Below, piece after piece: positions 26,425-35,065 of a stretch of 64,000 nucleotides of DNA. This DNA is from Desulfobulbaceae bacterium (GTDB taxonomy: Bacteria > Desulfobacterota > Desulfobulbia > Desulfobulbales > Desulfocapsaceae). The stretch spans positions 248,001-312,000 of the forward strand of contig WSXV01000002.1 in assembly GCA_009773475.1 (NCBI GenBank). The letters are read 5' to 3'. Within the stretch, counting starts at the first letter, position 1, and each line of letters begins with the position of its first letter. The position numbers were made by a program, and so were the translations under genes. The notes beneath the pieces are model-generated. The model made no database searches, was not told the origin of the DNA, and saw nothing but the letters and a program-made list of their open reading frames with translations.

Positions 26425-26652
26425 ATGTCGAAAATGAGTAAGGAAATGATCCACCTGCTTGGCAATTATGGTCATATTGGTTTCACCTTTGTGGCCGCAA
26501 TTTTTATAGGCATGGGCGGTGGTATCTATCTCGATCAGAAGGTGTTTGATGATCGAACGACGCCCTGGTTTACTTTTATAGGTCTGGCGTTTGGGATCGC
26601 AGCTGGCTTTAAGAGTCTCTTCGATATTCTCAAACAGCAAGAAAAAGATTAA
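26425..26652 (+). CDS. atpZ: AtpZ/ATPase_gene1-type small membrane protein
   Basis: 75 residues with two membrane segments (about FTFVAAIFIGMGGGIYL and WFTFIGLAFGIAAGFKSLF). It matches the small F0-associated proteins that precede atpI in many operons, which have been linked to Mg2+ uptake or c-ring assembly. The start at 26425 has GGAG 6 bp upstream; the longer frame from 26359 would begin inside the promoter. First gene of the F0 operon. Confidence 0.8.
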   Translation: MSKMSKEMIHLLGNYGHIGFTFVAAIFIGMGGGIYLDQKVFDDRTTPWFTFIGLAFGIAAGFKSLFDILKQQEKD

Positions 26653-26683
26653 GGCGCAACAGGGTCTAGGCGGTTACTAAAGA

Positions 26684-27118
26684 GTGGCGGATGAATTATT
26701 ATCCCTGCGCAAGATGCAGGTGTTGAGTTGGGTTTGTCTTCTGATTCTCTGTTCCGGCTCCTGGTTTTTCCTGTCTTGGGAGTTTGCCTGGGCAGTGGCA
26801 GTGGGTGGAGTTATTTCAATCATCAGTTTTATGATGACGCACCAGGATGTGGCTCGTTTTATGAAATCCCTTGATTCCTCCGGGGAGAAGCAAGAAGAAA
26901 AGAAGGCGCAGGAAAAAACATTACAGGTCGGTAAATCACGTTATATTATTAAGTTTTGGCTTCGGCTGGCCATCATTGGGCTTGTCTTACTGATGCTCAT
27001 CAAGAGCGGTAAGGTCAATATCTTTGGATTGCTGGTGGGGCTGTCAACGGTAGTGTTCACCATTACACTGACAACAGTCGGTGCGGCGGGGCATTATATT
27101 ATCAGCAGCAGGAGGTAA
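26684..27118 (+). CDS. atpI: ATP synthase subunit I
   Basis: 144-residue membrane protein in the usual AtpI place between the AtpZ-like gene and atpB. Four hydrophobic segments are visible (about 12-30, 34-50, 88-104, 110-137), with a charged EKQEEKKAQEK linker in the middle. AtpI acts as an assembly factor of the c-ring. It starts at GTG 26684 with AGGCGG about 10 bp upstream. atpB follows after 8 bp. Confidence 0.8.
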   Translation: MADELLSLRKMQVLSWVCLLILCSGSWFFLSWEFAWAVAVGGVISIISFMMTHQDVARFMKSLDSSGEKQEEKKAQEKTLQVGKSRYIIKFWLRLAIIGLVLLMLIKSGKVNIFGLLVGLSTVVFTITLTTVGAAGHYIISSRR

Positions 27119-27126
27119 GAGGGATC

Positions 27127-27849
27127 ATGGAACATCCAATACTATTTATATCGATTATACTCGAAAAGTTGGGACTGCCTATTCCGCATGGTCCGGTTGG
27201 TAACGGTCTCGTTGAGCAGTTGTGCGCACCCTATATGACATATACCTGGTTTACCATGATTTTCCTTGCAGTGGTTGGCAAGATGACCCTGGGAAATCTG
27301 GAGATGGTTCCTGGGAAGGGCCAGAATTTTTGGGAGATCCTCATTGGCGGCATGGAGAATTTCTTCCTGGAAAATATGGGAAGAGAGCTGACCGATAAAC
27401 TTTTTCCGATGATTGCCACATTTGCTCTTTATATTGCGGTGGGGAATCTGATTGGTTTGATCCCAGGATTCATGTCTCCAACCTCAAGTATTAATACCAC
27501 CTTGGCGCTGACTATTATTGTCTGGATAACCCATCATATTATCGGCTTTCGCGCCAATGGTTTTGCCTACCTGAAGCACTTCCTCGGACCCATGCCGATA
27601 TTGATTCCGCTCATGCTTCCCATCGAGCTTATCAGTAACTTTGCCCGCTTGTTGTCACTGTCCATCCGTCTTTTCGGAAATATCATGGCAAAAGAAACCC
27701 TGCTTGGTATTTTGTTTATGCTGGCTGGTGCGTTCTTTGCCCCCCTGCCCATCATGATTCTCGGTGTCCTGGTTTCTCTGGTCCAGGCTATGGTTTTTGT
27801 CTTGTTAACCGTTGTTTATTTTACGCAGTCCAATGAACATGCGCATTGA
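27127..27849 (+). CDS. atpB: ATP synthase F0 subunit a
   Basis: Proton-channel subunit of F0 in the inner membrane. 240 residues, hydrophobic, with the conserved helix ELISNFARLLSLSIRLFGNIMAKE that carries the essential arginine (in SIRLFGN). It is followed by a hairpin and then atpE. The F1 genes and subunit b are not in the window, so this is a split ATP-synthase locus, a layout seen in other Desulfobacterota. Confidence 0.96.
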   Translation: MEHPILFISIILEKLGLPIPHGPVGNGLVEQLCAPYMTYTWFTMIFLAVVGKMTLGNLEMVPGKGQNFWEILIGGMENFFLENMGRELTDKLFPMIATFALYIAVGNLIGLIPGFMSPTSSINTTLALTIIVWITHHIIGFRANGFAYLKHFLGPMPILIPLMLPIELISNFARLLSLSIRLFGNIMAKETLLGILFMLAGAFFAPLPIMILGVLVSLVQAMVFVLLTVVYFTQSNEHAH

Positions 27850-27855
27850 TTTTTT

Positions 27856-27880
27856 CAGTCTTGAAATGAGTTCAAGACTG
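27856..27880 (+). promoter_or_regulatory. Hairpin between atpB and atpE
   Basis: A perfect 10-bp stem (27856-27865 with 27871-27880) has a 5-base loop directly after the atpB stop. There is no T-run directly behind it. It may stabilise the atpE message, which needs higher translation for the c-ring. Confidence 0.5.
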
Positions 27881-27950
27881 GGTAGAGTTGTAGATTGTAC
27901 ATAGGAAGAAGGCCAAAAAACTTTAATTTTTTTTTAACAAGGAGAACACA

Positions 27951-28202
27951 ATGGAAAGTAATTTAATGCTTGGTCTGGTTTGCATTGGCGCCGCCCTCTC
28001 TATCGGTCTTGCCGGTCTTGGAGCAGGTATCGGTATTGGTAATGTTGGTAATGGTGCAACTCAAGGTCTTGCCCGTAATCCAGAAGTACAACCAAAATTA
28101 ATGACCTTCATGATTCTTGGTATGGCCCTTGCCGAGTCTGTTGCTATTTATGGTCTGGTTATTTCTTTGATCCTGTTGTACGCAAATCCATTGATCAAGT
28201 AG
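27951..28202 (+). CDS. atpE: ATP synthase F0 subunit c
   Basis: Rotor-ring subunit, 83 residues: two helices joined by the polar loop R42-N43-P44, with the ion-binding glutamate E62 in MALAESVAIYG. The glycine repeat is GLGAGIGIGNVGNG. The helix-1 glutamine used by Na+-binding c-subunits is replaced by Ile (in GIGIGN), which favours H+; this is inference. AAGGAG lies 6 bp before the ATG. It is the last gene of the F0 operon, followed by a terminator. Confidence 0.96.
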   Translation: MESNLMLGLVCIGAALSIGLAGLGAGIGIGNVGNGATQGLARNPEVQPKLMTFMILGMALAESVAIYGLVISLILLYANPLIK

Positions 28203-28211
28203 TATTGTTTT

Positions 28212-28266
28212 GTGATCATTTCTGATCACGCAAAAAGGCCACAGAGAAATCTGTGGCCTTTTTGCG
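28212..28266 (+). terminator. Double hairpin terminator after atpE
   Basis: A 7-bp hairpin (28212-28218 with 28223-28229) is followed at once by a 16-bp perfect stem (28229-28244 with 28251-28266) with loop AGAAAT and a T-tract on its descending arm. The two share base 28229. Confidence 0.85.
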
Positions 28267-28323
28267 TTTGTACTGGGGCTCATTTTGTGAGACTTAGAAA
28301 TAAAATAAAAAGGTACTTTCCCC

Positions 28324-29073
28324 ATGAATGACTCCAGCCATGACAGTATGGTAATGTGTCCAGTTCGAACCAGAAAGGAAAAGATGATTCCGGAGTTGGG
28401 ATTTCTTTTTGTGAATCCAGTGGAGGCGGGGGGGGCGCTGAGTAGAATAATCAGTGAGGGGGGGAGTAAGCGGTTTCTTTTTAACAGTAAACTCTGCGTG
28501 AACAAGGCGGAGACTCTTTTTGTGGCCGGGCCGGCAATTGGGGCACCCATGGCGGTTTTGTCCATGGAAAAACTGATTGTACTGGGGGCAAAGCGAATCG
28601 TCCTGGTCGGTTGGTGCGGAGCATTGCTGGAGACCCTGAAGGTTGGTGATATTATATTACCTGGGCAGGCTCTGTGCGGGGAAGGGACTTCCCATTATTA
28701 CAGCGAAAATCAGGCGCCTCAGCCTTCTGCCAATGTGCTGAGTGGGCTGCGAGCAGTACTGAGTCAGAGTGAACTGCCATGGCAGGAAGGAAGGGTCTGG
28801 TCAACCGATGCCCCCTACCGTGAATCGAGAAGTCTACTCTCATCTCTCCAGATGAAACACAATATAGCAGCCATCGATATGGAGTATTCAGCTCTCTGCA
28901 CTGTGGCTCAGTTTCGTCACATCGAATTTGCGGCCTGCATGCTGGTCTCCGATGAGTTATGGCAAAATAACTGGAAGCCTGGATTCACGACTTCGTTGTT
29001 TCGGCAACGGAGTCAGCAATTGACGGGTTTACTACTTGCAGCCTGCGGCCTTGGCTTATATGCCCCTACATAA
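28324..29073 (+). CDS. Nucleoside phosphorylase (uridine-phosphorylase-like)
   Basis: 249 residues of the PNP/UDP phosphorylase superfamily. Visible blocks are FVAGPAIGAPMAVLSMEKLI, VGWCGALLETLKVGDIILP and IDMEYSALCTVAQFR, where the M-E pair binds the ribose in the family. The base specificity cannot be read; futalosine or methylthioadenosine enzymes of the same fold cannot be excluded. It stands alone after the atpE terminator. The ribosome site is weak. Confidence 0.78.
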   Translation: MNDSSHDSMVMCPVRTRKEKMIPELGFLFVNPVEAGGALSRIISEGGSKRFLFNSKLCVNKAETLFVAGPAIGAPMAVLSMEKLIVLGAKRIVLVGWCGALLETLKVGDIILPGQALCGEGTSHYYSENQAPQPSANVLSGLRAVLSQSELPWQEGRVWSTDAPYRESRSLLSSLQMKHNIAAIDMEYSALCTVAQFRHIEFAACMLVSDELWQNNWKPGFTTSLFRQRSQQLTGLLLAACGLGLYAPT

Positions 29074-29215
29074 TGAATGAAAAGGGGGACAGGAGTTAAT
29101 AGTTTCTCATTCCTTCGTCAAATATTATGTAATATCGAATTGTTACTGTAACTCTCGTGTTTTCTCGGAATGTGCTGAATGCTGAAGGGATAATTTCTAA
29201 TAAGGAAAAATAAAT

Positions 29216-30547
29216 ATGGCAAGTTTTCATCTGGTCAGTCTGGGTTGTCCTAAAAATCTTGTGGATTCAGAGCTGATGTTCGGTTTTTTGGAGCAAGCCG
29301 GCTGGGTTTCTACGGAAGACCCTGAACAGGCGACGATGTTATTGATCAATACCTGCGGCTTTATTCAGTCAGCAGTGGAAGAGGCCATTGATGAAATTCT
29401 TGAGTTGGCCCGCTGGAAGCGGGAAGATCCAGGTAAACTGCTGATTGTTACTGGATGTATGGTTCAGCGGTACGGCGAAGAACTGATTCATGAGCTTCCG
29501 GAAGTGGATCTTTTTATCGGGACAGATGGTATACATCACATCGTGGCGCAGGTTAATGCTTTGACCGCAGGAAAACTCGCCAGTAAGGTATATGTCCCAG
29601 GACGGTTCCTGATGGACAGCACCATGCCCCGGCGGATTTCCACCCCTTTTTATCGGACCTGGTTGAAGATTACGGAAGGGTGTAACAACCGCTGTTCTTA
29701 TTGCATGATTCCTTCGATCAGAGGAGAATTACGGAGCAGAAGCCTGCCTGATCTGATTCAGGAGGCTGTAAACCTCGAACAGCAGGGGGTGCGTGAACTC
29801 ACGCTTGTCGCTCAGGATTTGACGGCATACGGAAATGATCGTGGTCCTTCCACTGCCCTGCCTGCCTTGCTCAAGGGCCTTTTGGCTGAAAGCTCTATCT
29901 CCTGGATTCGGCTCATGTATCTCTACCCTTCTGGAGTCAGTGATGCGCTTCTTGCGTTGATGGCTGAACAGCCGCGCATTGTGCCCTATATGGACATCCC
30001 TTTTCAGCACGCTAGTGATCCGGTGCTTCGACGCATGAACCGTCATTATACCAGCACTGATTTAATGCAACTGATTGATCGTACTCGCTCGGCTCTTCCC
30101 CATGTGGCTCTGCGATCAACTATGATGGTCGGATTTCCAGGTGAGACGGAGAATGATGTGCAGCAGCTTGCGCAATTTTTACGGGAGTTTCGCCTGGATC
30201 ATGTCGGCGTGTTTGCATATGCCAATGAGACCGGTTGTCCCTCCGAAAAGTTTCCTCATCAATGTTCGGAGAAGGAAAAGAATGATCGACTTGAGTTTAT
30301 CCTTGGAGTCCAGGCTGAGGTGTCAACGGCTATTTTACAAAAATATGTGGGAAGGGTGGAGTCGGTACTGGTGGAAGGGGTGAGTCAGGAAACAGACTTG
30401 CTGCTGGAGGGACGGACTCGCTATCAGGCGCCTGAGATTGATGGCTGTGTCTATATCAACGACGGGCAAGCGATGCCGGGACATATTGTTAATGTGCGAA
30501 TTACCGAGGCCCAAATCTATGATCTGGTGGGAGAGATTATTGATTGA
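29216..30547 (+). CDS. rimO: Ribosomal protein S12 methylthiotransferase RimO
   Basis: Radical SAM enzyme that adds a methylthio group to an aspartate of ribosomal protein S12. 443 residues. The N-terminal cluster cysteines are C11, C47 and C81, the radical SAM motif is C156-x3-C160-x2-C163, and a TRAM domain lies at the C-terminus. The start SLGCPKNLVDSEL is typical for RimO rather than MiaB. It converges with the HU/IHF gene 30 bp away. Confidence 0.95.
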   Translation: MASFHLVSLGCPKNLVDSELMFGFLEQAGWVSTEDPEQATMLLINTCGFIQSAVEEAIDEILELARWKREDPGKLLIVTGCMVQRYGEELIHELPEVDLFIGTDGIHHIVAQVNALTAGKLASKVYVPGRFLMDSTMPRRISTPFYRTWLKITEGCNNRCSYCMIPSIRGELRSRSLPDLIQEAVNLEQQGVRELTLVAQDLTAYGNDRGPSTALPALLKGLLAESSISWIRLMYLYPSGVSDALLALMAEQPRIVPYMDIPFQHASDPVLRRMNRHYTSTDLMQLIDRTRSALPHVALRSTMMVGFPGETENDVQQLAQFLREFRLDHVGVFAYANETGCPSEKFPHQCSEKEKNDRLEFILGVQAEVSTAILQKYVGRVESVLVEGVSQETDLLLEGRTRYQAPEIDGCVYINDGQAMPGHIVNVRITEAQIYDLVGEIID

Positions 30548-30577
30548 TCGGATTGATTCGGCTTATTCGAGGCCGGC

Positions 30578-30865
30578 TTATTTTTTTTCGGGAGTATTAA
30601 CCATTTCCCGCAACTCCTTGCCAACCTTGAAAAATGGGAGTTTTTTTGGGGCAACTTCAATTTTTTTACCGCTTTTTGGATTACGGCCTTCATAGGATCG
30701 GTAATGTTTAATGACAAAGCTGCCGAAGCCCCGAATTTCTATATTGTCACCTTTGGCAAGGGTCTCAATCATTGTTTCAATAATGGTATTGGTAACGGCG
30801 GCGGCATCGCGGGGAGACAGATCTGTTTCCTGAGCCAGGGCTTCAATAAGTTCTGATTTGTTCAT
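30578..30865 (-). CDS. HU/IHF-family DNA-binding protein
   Basis: 95-residue nucleoid protein. The start MNKSELIEALAQET, the GDNIEIRGFGSFVIKHY core and the beta-arm with R-N-P-K-S-G-K-K and the Pro at its tip are clear. It most resembles the IHF beta/HU group; which one is not decidable by eye. CAGGAG lies 7 bp before the ATG. It has its own leader of about 160 bp. Confidence 0.92.
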   Translation of the reverse strand: MNKSELIEALAQETDLSPRDAAAVTNTIIETMIETLAKGDNIEIRGFGSFVIKHYRSYEGRNPKSGKKIEVAPKKLPFFKVGKELREMVNTPEKK

Positions 30866-31027
30866 GCCTTACTCCTGAGAATAATAAGTTTAGTAAAGGG
30901 GTGATAGATTTCTTGATGGTCATGTTTTTCGGGGGCTGTCTGTATACATTGTGCAGTGTATTAAATACGACAATGCGAGACCATGACAGATTGTTGATCA
31001 AGTTTCTAACTCTTTAAGTTTAATCAA

Positions 31028-31771
31028 CTATTTATTCTTTTGTAAAGGAATTTTCTTTAGAAAGATTTTTTTTAGATCTTCCTCGGTGAGAAACTGATAT
31101 TTCCCCGGCAATAGGCCTTCAAGAAAGAGGTTGCCATAGGCAATCCGTTTCAGGTGAAAAAGAGGATGGCCGATGGCTTGAAACATTTTTTTAACCTGGC
31201 GCTTTCTCCCCTCATGAATGGTTATTCTGATGCTGGTGGTGGAGGTTTTTCTGGCAAGAATTTGCAGTTTAGCCGGCGCAGTTTTCTTGCCTTCCAGTAA
31301 AATCCCCTGCTCCAGTTCGAGAATTTTCCCGGTTGAGGGCCGCCCTATTACCTGTGCCTCATAGGTCTTGGTGACTTCATAGCTGGGGTGTTGAATCTTT
31401 TGGGCAAGTTCTCCGTCATTGGTGAGGAGGAGCGCTCCTTCAGTGTCAAGATCAAGGCGGCCGACGGGAAACAGGCGGGTTTTGATGCCATGCAGCAGGG
31501 AGGTGACGATGGGACGTCCCTGGGGATCGGACATGGTGGTCACATACCCAGCTGGTTTGTTCAGGAGGACATAAAGGAAATCTTCTTGCGGGATAACCAG
31601 TGTTCCGTCTAGTCGGATCTCTTGTTGAGAGGGATTGACCTGCACTCCCATGGCGGTGACGATCTGGCCATCAACAGTGATTCTTCCCTGCGTGATGATC
31701 TCTTCGGCCTTTCGTCTGGAGGCGATGCCGCATGCTGCCAGGTATTTCTGCAGGCGAACGGTTTGGCTCAT
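31028..31771 (-). CDS. rluB: 23S rRNA pseudouridine synthase, RluB/RsuA family
   Basis: 247 residues: an N-terminal S4 RNA-binding domain (RLQKYLAACGIASRRKAEEII) and a catalytic domain with the aspartate in GRLDLDTEGALLLTNDG. Length and order fit RluB; RsuA-like proteins are similar. The ATG overlaps the stop of the UbiD-family gene by 4 bases (ATGA), so it is translationally coupled. Confidence 0.88.
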   Translation of the reverse strand: MSQTVRLQKYLAACGIASRRKAEEIITQGRITVDGQIVTAMGVQVNPSQQEIRLDGTLVIPQEDFLYVLLNKPAGYVTTMSDPQGRPIVTSLLHGIKTRLFPVGRLDLDTEGALLLTNDGELAQKIQHPSYEVTKTYEAQVIGRPSTGKILELEQGILLEGKKTAPAKLQILARKTSTTSIRITIHEGRKRQVKKMFQAIGHPLFHLKRIAYGNLFLEGLLPGKYQFLTEEDLKKIFLKKIPLQKNK

Positions 31772-33540
31772 CGGAGGTGGGCGGGCAGCAGGGTGTGGAT
31801 GCGGCTGTCAACCTGGATGCGGGTGGCTTCATCCACCTCCAGAACATCGGTGTACCAAGGCTTTAACCGGCAGTCAAAGACAATGGGCGGGGTGAGGCCG
31901 ACATGGAATCTGCTGACGGTGCTGGCGGCGCCATGGATATCAGCGGCCGGTTCAAAACGAGTAAACAGGGTCCACAAAAATTCCTGGGTGGAGGCTGTGG
32001 CCTCCTTGCTGTTATCAACCAGAATGATGACCGGCCAGTTTGCCACTCCCTCCCATTGGCTGAGCAGTGTTGCAAGCCCTGGGGTTTCCCTGTAGGCGCC
32101 GCCTTCCACCACCAGGGTTCCAGGCGTGAAGACTATCGGCCGGGTGCAGTCTGGAGGAAGGGTGCCGCTAAAGTCTCCGGGCAGATCCCGTATTTTTTCT
32201 TTTCCCAGCCCCATCATCATGGCCTTGGAGCCCTTGTTGACCGAAGGCCCGGTGTAATCCAGGGTGTCCTGGGAGACATTGGCAAAGATAAAGAGGTCAC
32301 GATCCCACTGGATGCGTTCTAAAACATGGACCCAGAGTTGTCGAAAATTGGTGATGTCGATATCACCGTCGGTGAGAATAAGAAATTTCGTCAGTGAGAG
32401 CTGGCCTTCGCCCAGCACCCGTAGGCCGCAGGCAAAGGCCTCACGAGGATATCTGTTGTGGACCTTGGCAGCGGCAAGGCAATGAAATCCAGTTTCGCCG
32501 TAGGTCTTTAACTCCAGGACTCCCTTCATCACCAGGGGGAAGAGGGGCGACAGGAGCTCTTGCAGATAGTCACCAATGAAATAATCTTCCTGTTTTGGGC
32601 GGCCTACAATGGTTGCCGGGTAAATGGCCTTGTGGCGATGGTAGAGGTGACTGACCTGAAAGACCGGATAGTCATGCTGCAGGGAATTATAGCCATAATG
32701 ATCGCCAAAGGGTCCTTCCGGATGGCGGATATGGGGAGGGACGATGCCCTTGGCGGCAAATTCGGCGAAGGCCACCAGACGATGACCACCTCTGGGGTCA
32801 GCCACCATCTCCAGTTTTTTGCCCATGAGCAGCGAGGTGAGCATCAGCTCGGGGATATCTTCCGGCAGGGGGGCAATGGCTGAAAGCATGAGGGCTGGGG
32901 GCCCGCCGATGTAGAGAGTCAGGGGCAGGGGCTGATTTAGTTTCTCCGCCTCATGGTAATGGTAGCCTCCTCCCTTGTGGATCTGCCAGTGGATGCCGGT
33001 GGTGGTGTCATTGTGCTGCTGGATTCGGTACATGCCGAGATTGTGACCTCGACCGCCCGGGTGTTCGGTATAGACCAGGGGCAAGGTAACAAAAGGGCCG
33101 CCGTCACTGTGCCAGGAGGTGAGCATGGGCAGGCTGCTCAAGCGGGCTGGGCTTTGACAGTTTTCGAGGATGGCGCCGGTGCGAGCTTCTTTGAGGCCGA
33201 TCTTCAGCCCTTCGGTGAACAGATGGCGATTGTCCCAGAGGTGTTTCATCTTCAGGGGCATGATGGTCTCGGTAAGATGCACCAGATCGCGGACAAATTG
33301 CTGGGGCTTCCGGCCAAAAGCCAGTTCAAGACGTTTATTGGTGCCAAAGAGATTGGTCACCACCGGGAAGCTGCTGCCCTTGACTTTGGTGAAAAGCAGG
33401 GCAGGGCCGCCTTTGGCAATAACGCGGCGATGGATTTCGGCTATTTCCAGATACGGGTCAACTTCTTCATCGATCTGGAGGAGCTCGCCTTCATGTTGAA
33501 GCAGGCTGAGATAGCTGCGCAGGTCATACAGGTCTTTCAT
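31768..33540 (-). CDS. UbiD-family (de)carboxylase
   Basis: 590 residues, prenylated-FMN-dependent decarboxylase family. Typical pieces are EVDPYLEIAEIHRRV at the start, RHPEGPFGDHYGYNS in the middle and EAFACGLRVLGEGQLSLTKFLILTD. The long form is often assigned to menaquinone (futalosine pathway, MqnL-like) decarboxylation, but no mqn gene is in view, so the substrate is open. A UbiX partner is not seen. It begins 3 bp after the stop of the small gene upstream and probably reinitiates from it. Confidence 0.85.
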   Translation of the reverse strand: MKDLYDLRSYLSLLQHEGELLQIDEEVDPYLEIAEIHRRVIAKGGPALLFTKVKGSSFPVVTNLFGTNKRLELAFGRKPQQFVRDLVHLTETIMPLKMKHLWDNRHLFTEGLKIGLKEARTGAILENCQSPARLSSLPMLTSWHSDGGPFVTLPLVYTEHPGGRGHNLGMYRIQQHNDTTTGIHWQIHKGGGYHYHEAEKLNQPLPLTLYIGGPPALMLSAIAPLPEDIPELMLTSLLMGKKLEMVADPRGGHRLVAFAEFAAKGIVPPHIRHPEGPFGDHYGYNSLQHDYPVFQVSHLYHRHKAIYPATIVGRPKQEDYFIGDYLQELLSPLFPLVMKGVLELKTYGETGFHCLAAAKVHNRYPREAFACGLRVLGEGQLSLTKFLILTDGDIDITNFRQLWVHVLERIQWDRDLFIFANVSQDTLDYTGPSVNKGSKAMMMGLGKEKIRDLPGDFSGTLPPDCTRPIVFTPGTLVVEGGAYRETPGLATLLSQWEGVANWPVIILVDNSKEATASTQEFLWTLFTRFEPAADIHGAASTVSRFHVGLTPPIVFDCRLKPWYTDVLEVDEATRIQVDSRIHTLLPAHLR

Positions 33541-33543
33541 ACG

Positions 33544-33801
33544 TTAGGAAGTCTCTTCTGAAGAATGGTCGTGGCTGTGTTCTTTTTGAAGAAACACGCT
33601 GTGGTATTCATCCTGACTGAGGTTGCGCTTCAGGAGTCCAGTGAAAAAATTGACAAAGGAGTGGATTTCATCTTCCGACAGACGCTGACTGAGGATTTCC
33701 GCAAACTCAGGCCTTCCGGCAAGTTGCAGAAAACAGGAGATGGATTTTCTGTCCAGTTCTTCATTCAGGCCAAAGCAGATATCTTGGGAGTCTATTGTCA
33801 T
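33544..33801 (-). CDS. Small acidic protein of unknown function
   Basis: 85 residues from ATG 33801 (MTIDSQDICFGLNEEL). I do not recognise the family. The body looks helical and its end is rich in His, Ser and Glu (KEHSHDHSSEETS). The longer frame to 33891 overlaps yjbQ and is not preferred. It is tightly coupled to the UbiD-family gene downstream (3 bp), which suggests a related function, but none can be assigned. Confidence 0.65.
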   Translation of the reverse strand: MTIDSQDICFGLNEELDRKSISCFLQLAGRPEFAEILSQRLSEDEIHSFVNFFTGLLKRNLSQDEYHSVFLQKEHSHDHSSEETS

Positions 33802-33829
33802 GATAGAGATCGAGAGTAAATTGTGAGAG

Positions 33830-34237
33830 TTAAAGGTTTGCAGGGATGATGCGCCAGTGGATATTTCTGCTGCGTGGCCCGTCAAATTCACAGAAAAATA
33901 TCTTCTGCCAGGTGCCGAGCATTACGGTTTTATTGCTAATAAAGACAGTGAGAGCTGCGCCCATGAGGGATGCCATAATATGGGCAGGAGAGTTGCCTTC
34001 CAGGTGTTTGTAGGCCAGTTGCAAGGGAACTATTTTCAGAAGACCGGCAAGGATGTCATCCTTCACTGCCGGGTCTGCCCCTTCATTGATCGTGAGGCCG
34101 GCGGTGGTATGGGGATTGAAAAGATAGCAGACTCCCTCGCTGATATCTTGGCTGCCAATGGCCTTTTGGACCAACGAGGTAATATCAACAAGTTGCATGG
34201 TGCATGATGTGGTGATTGAGATTGTTCCCATTGCCAT
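33830..34237 (-). CDS. YjbQ/UPF0047 family protein
   Basis: 135 residues of the YjbQ family, reported to have thiamine-phosphate synthase-like side activity; the true role is unclear. Conserved blocks are YLFNPHTTAGLTINEGADP, GNSPAHIMASLMG and LGTWQKIFFCEFDGPRSR. The start at 34237 has AAGGA 6 bp upstream; a second ATG two codons later is possible. First gene of a reverse run with the small acidic protein, the UbiD-family gene and rluB. Confidence 0.88.
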   Translation of the reverse strand: MAMGTISITTSCTMQLVDITSLVQKAIGSQDISEGVCYLFNPHTTAGLTINEGADPAVKDDILAGLLKIVPLQLAYKHLEGNSPAHIMASLMGAALTVFISNKTVMLGTWQKIFFCEFDGPRSRNIHWRIIPANL

Positions 34238-34253
34238 GGAGAATCCTTCGGAA

Positions 34254-34290
34254 CAAAAAAAAGCAGGCACGTACTGTGTCTGCTTTTTTT
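34254..34290 (-). terminator. Terminator after the glycine-zipper lipoprotein gene
   Basis: A stem of GCAG and CAC paired to GTG and CTGC is flanked by A8 and T7, giving an A/T-extended hairpin. On the reverse strand it is followed by eight T. It ends the lipoprotein transcript and could also work on the forward strand. Confidence 0.75.
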
Positions 34291-34318
34291 GATGTCTGTA
34301 TTGCTTTGAGAAAAGGGA

Positions 34319-34765
34319 TTACTGATTCTGTAATTGCCAGTGCCCGTTTTCATCACGGCATGCAGTGCTGTAGGTTCTTTCAGTCTTGCCATCAATGACG
34401 GCAATGATCTCAGCCTGCCTGCATGTGCGGCGTGACTTGGTATCGGAATATGCAGGCTGGGGTTTTACTTCATAGGTATTACCGGTATCCGGATTGCGCC
34501 AGGAGTTTGTTTGCCCGGAAACGCCTCGTTCATACGAATGATTGAGTTGCTCCCGGTCATATTTATCCATCTCATTGCCGACAACATAGCCAAGCATGGT
34601 CCCCACAGCCGCCCCGATAAGGGTGGCTTCGGTGCTATGGCCGATGGCCTGTCCGGCCAGGGCGCCGCCAATAGCACCAATGCCGGCGCCGCTCTGGCCC
34701 TGAGTGGCGCAGGATGAGTTAAAGATGGTAGTCAAAAGCAGAATACTGAGAAACATTTTATTCAT
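34319..34765 (-). CDS. Glycine-zipper outer membrane lipoprotein (17 kDa antigen-like)
   Basis: 148 residues: a signal peptide with lipobox NSSC (Cys at 19), then a glycine-zipper segment (GAGIGAIGGALAGQAIG and TLIGAAVGTMLGYVVGNEMD), then a soluble domain with two cysteines (TCRQ and TACRD). This is the layout of Rickettsia 17 kDa surface-antigen-type proteins. It is probably in the outer membrane; the function is unknown. AGAGGT lies upstream of the ATG. Confidence 0.85.
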   Translation of the reverse strand: MNKMFLSILLLTTIFNSSCATQGQSGAGIGAIGGALAGQAIGHSTEATLIGAAVGTMLGYVVGNEMDKYDREQLNHSYERGVSGQTNSWRNPDTGNTYEVKPQPAYSDTKSRRTCRQAEIIAVIDGKTERTYSTACRDENGHWQLQNQ

Positions 34766-35065
34766 TTCGCTGACCTCTTGTCTGTTCTATATAAGGTTAA
34801 AATGTAATTCGTGCAGTTGGCACTCTTGGGAATGGTGGGTAGAAATATCTCGCATGACAATTATGGGGTGACTTTGATTTTTTAAACTGTTGAAAAAATA
34901 ATCATTCCTGGTGGGACTTGTCAATGCTTTTGTCTGGGGAGCTGTTTTGCTTCTTCAGGCCTTCTGCGGGTTGAATCCTATCGGTGTTTGCCTGAATGTT
35001 TTATTGATCAGTGACCATTGCCAACAAGGAAGAGCATTGAGGAGTTTGTCTCTCCTCTGTGCGCC
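34766..35065. other. Intergenic region, no gene seen
   Basis: 300 bp between the lipoprotein gene start and the hemerythrin gene end, both on the reverse strand. It should hold the lipoprotein promoter. A 62-codon forward frame here lacks a ribosome site and family resemblance. Confidence 0.55.
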
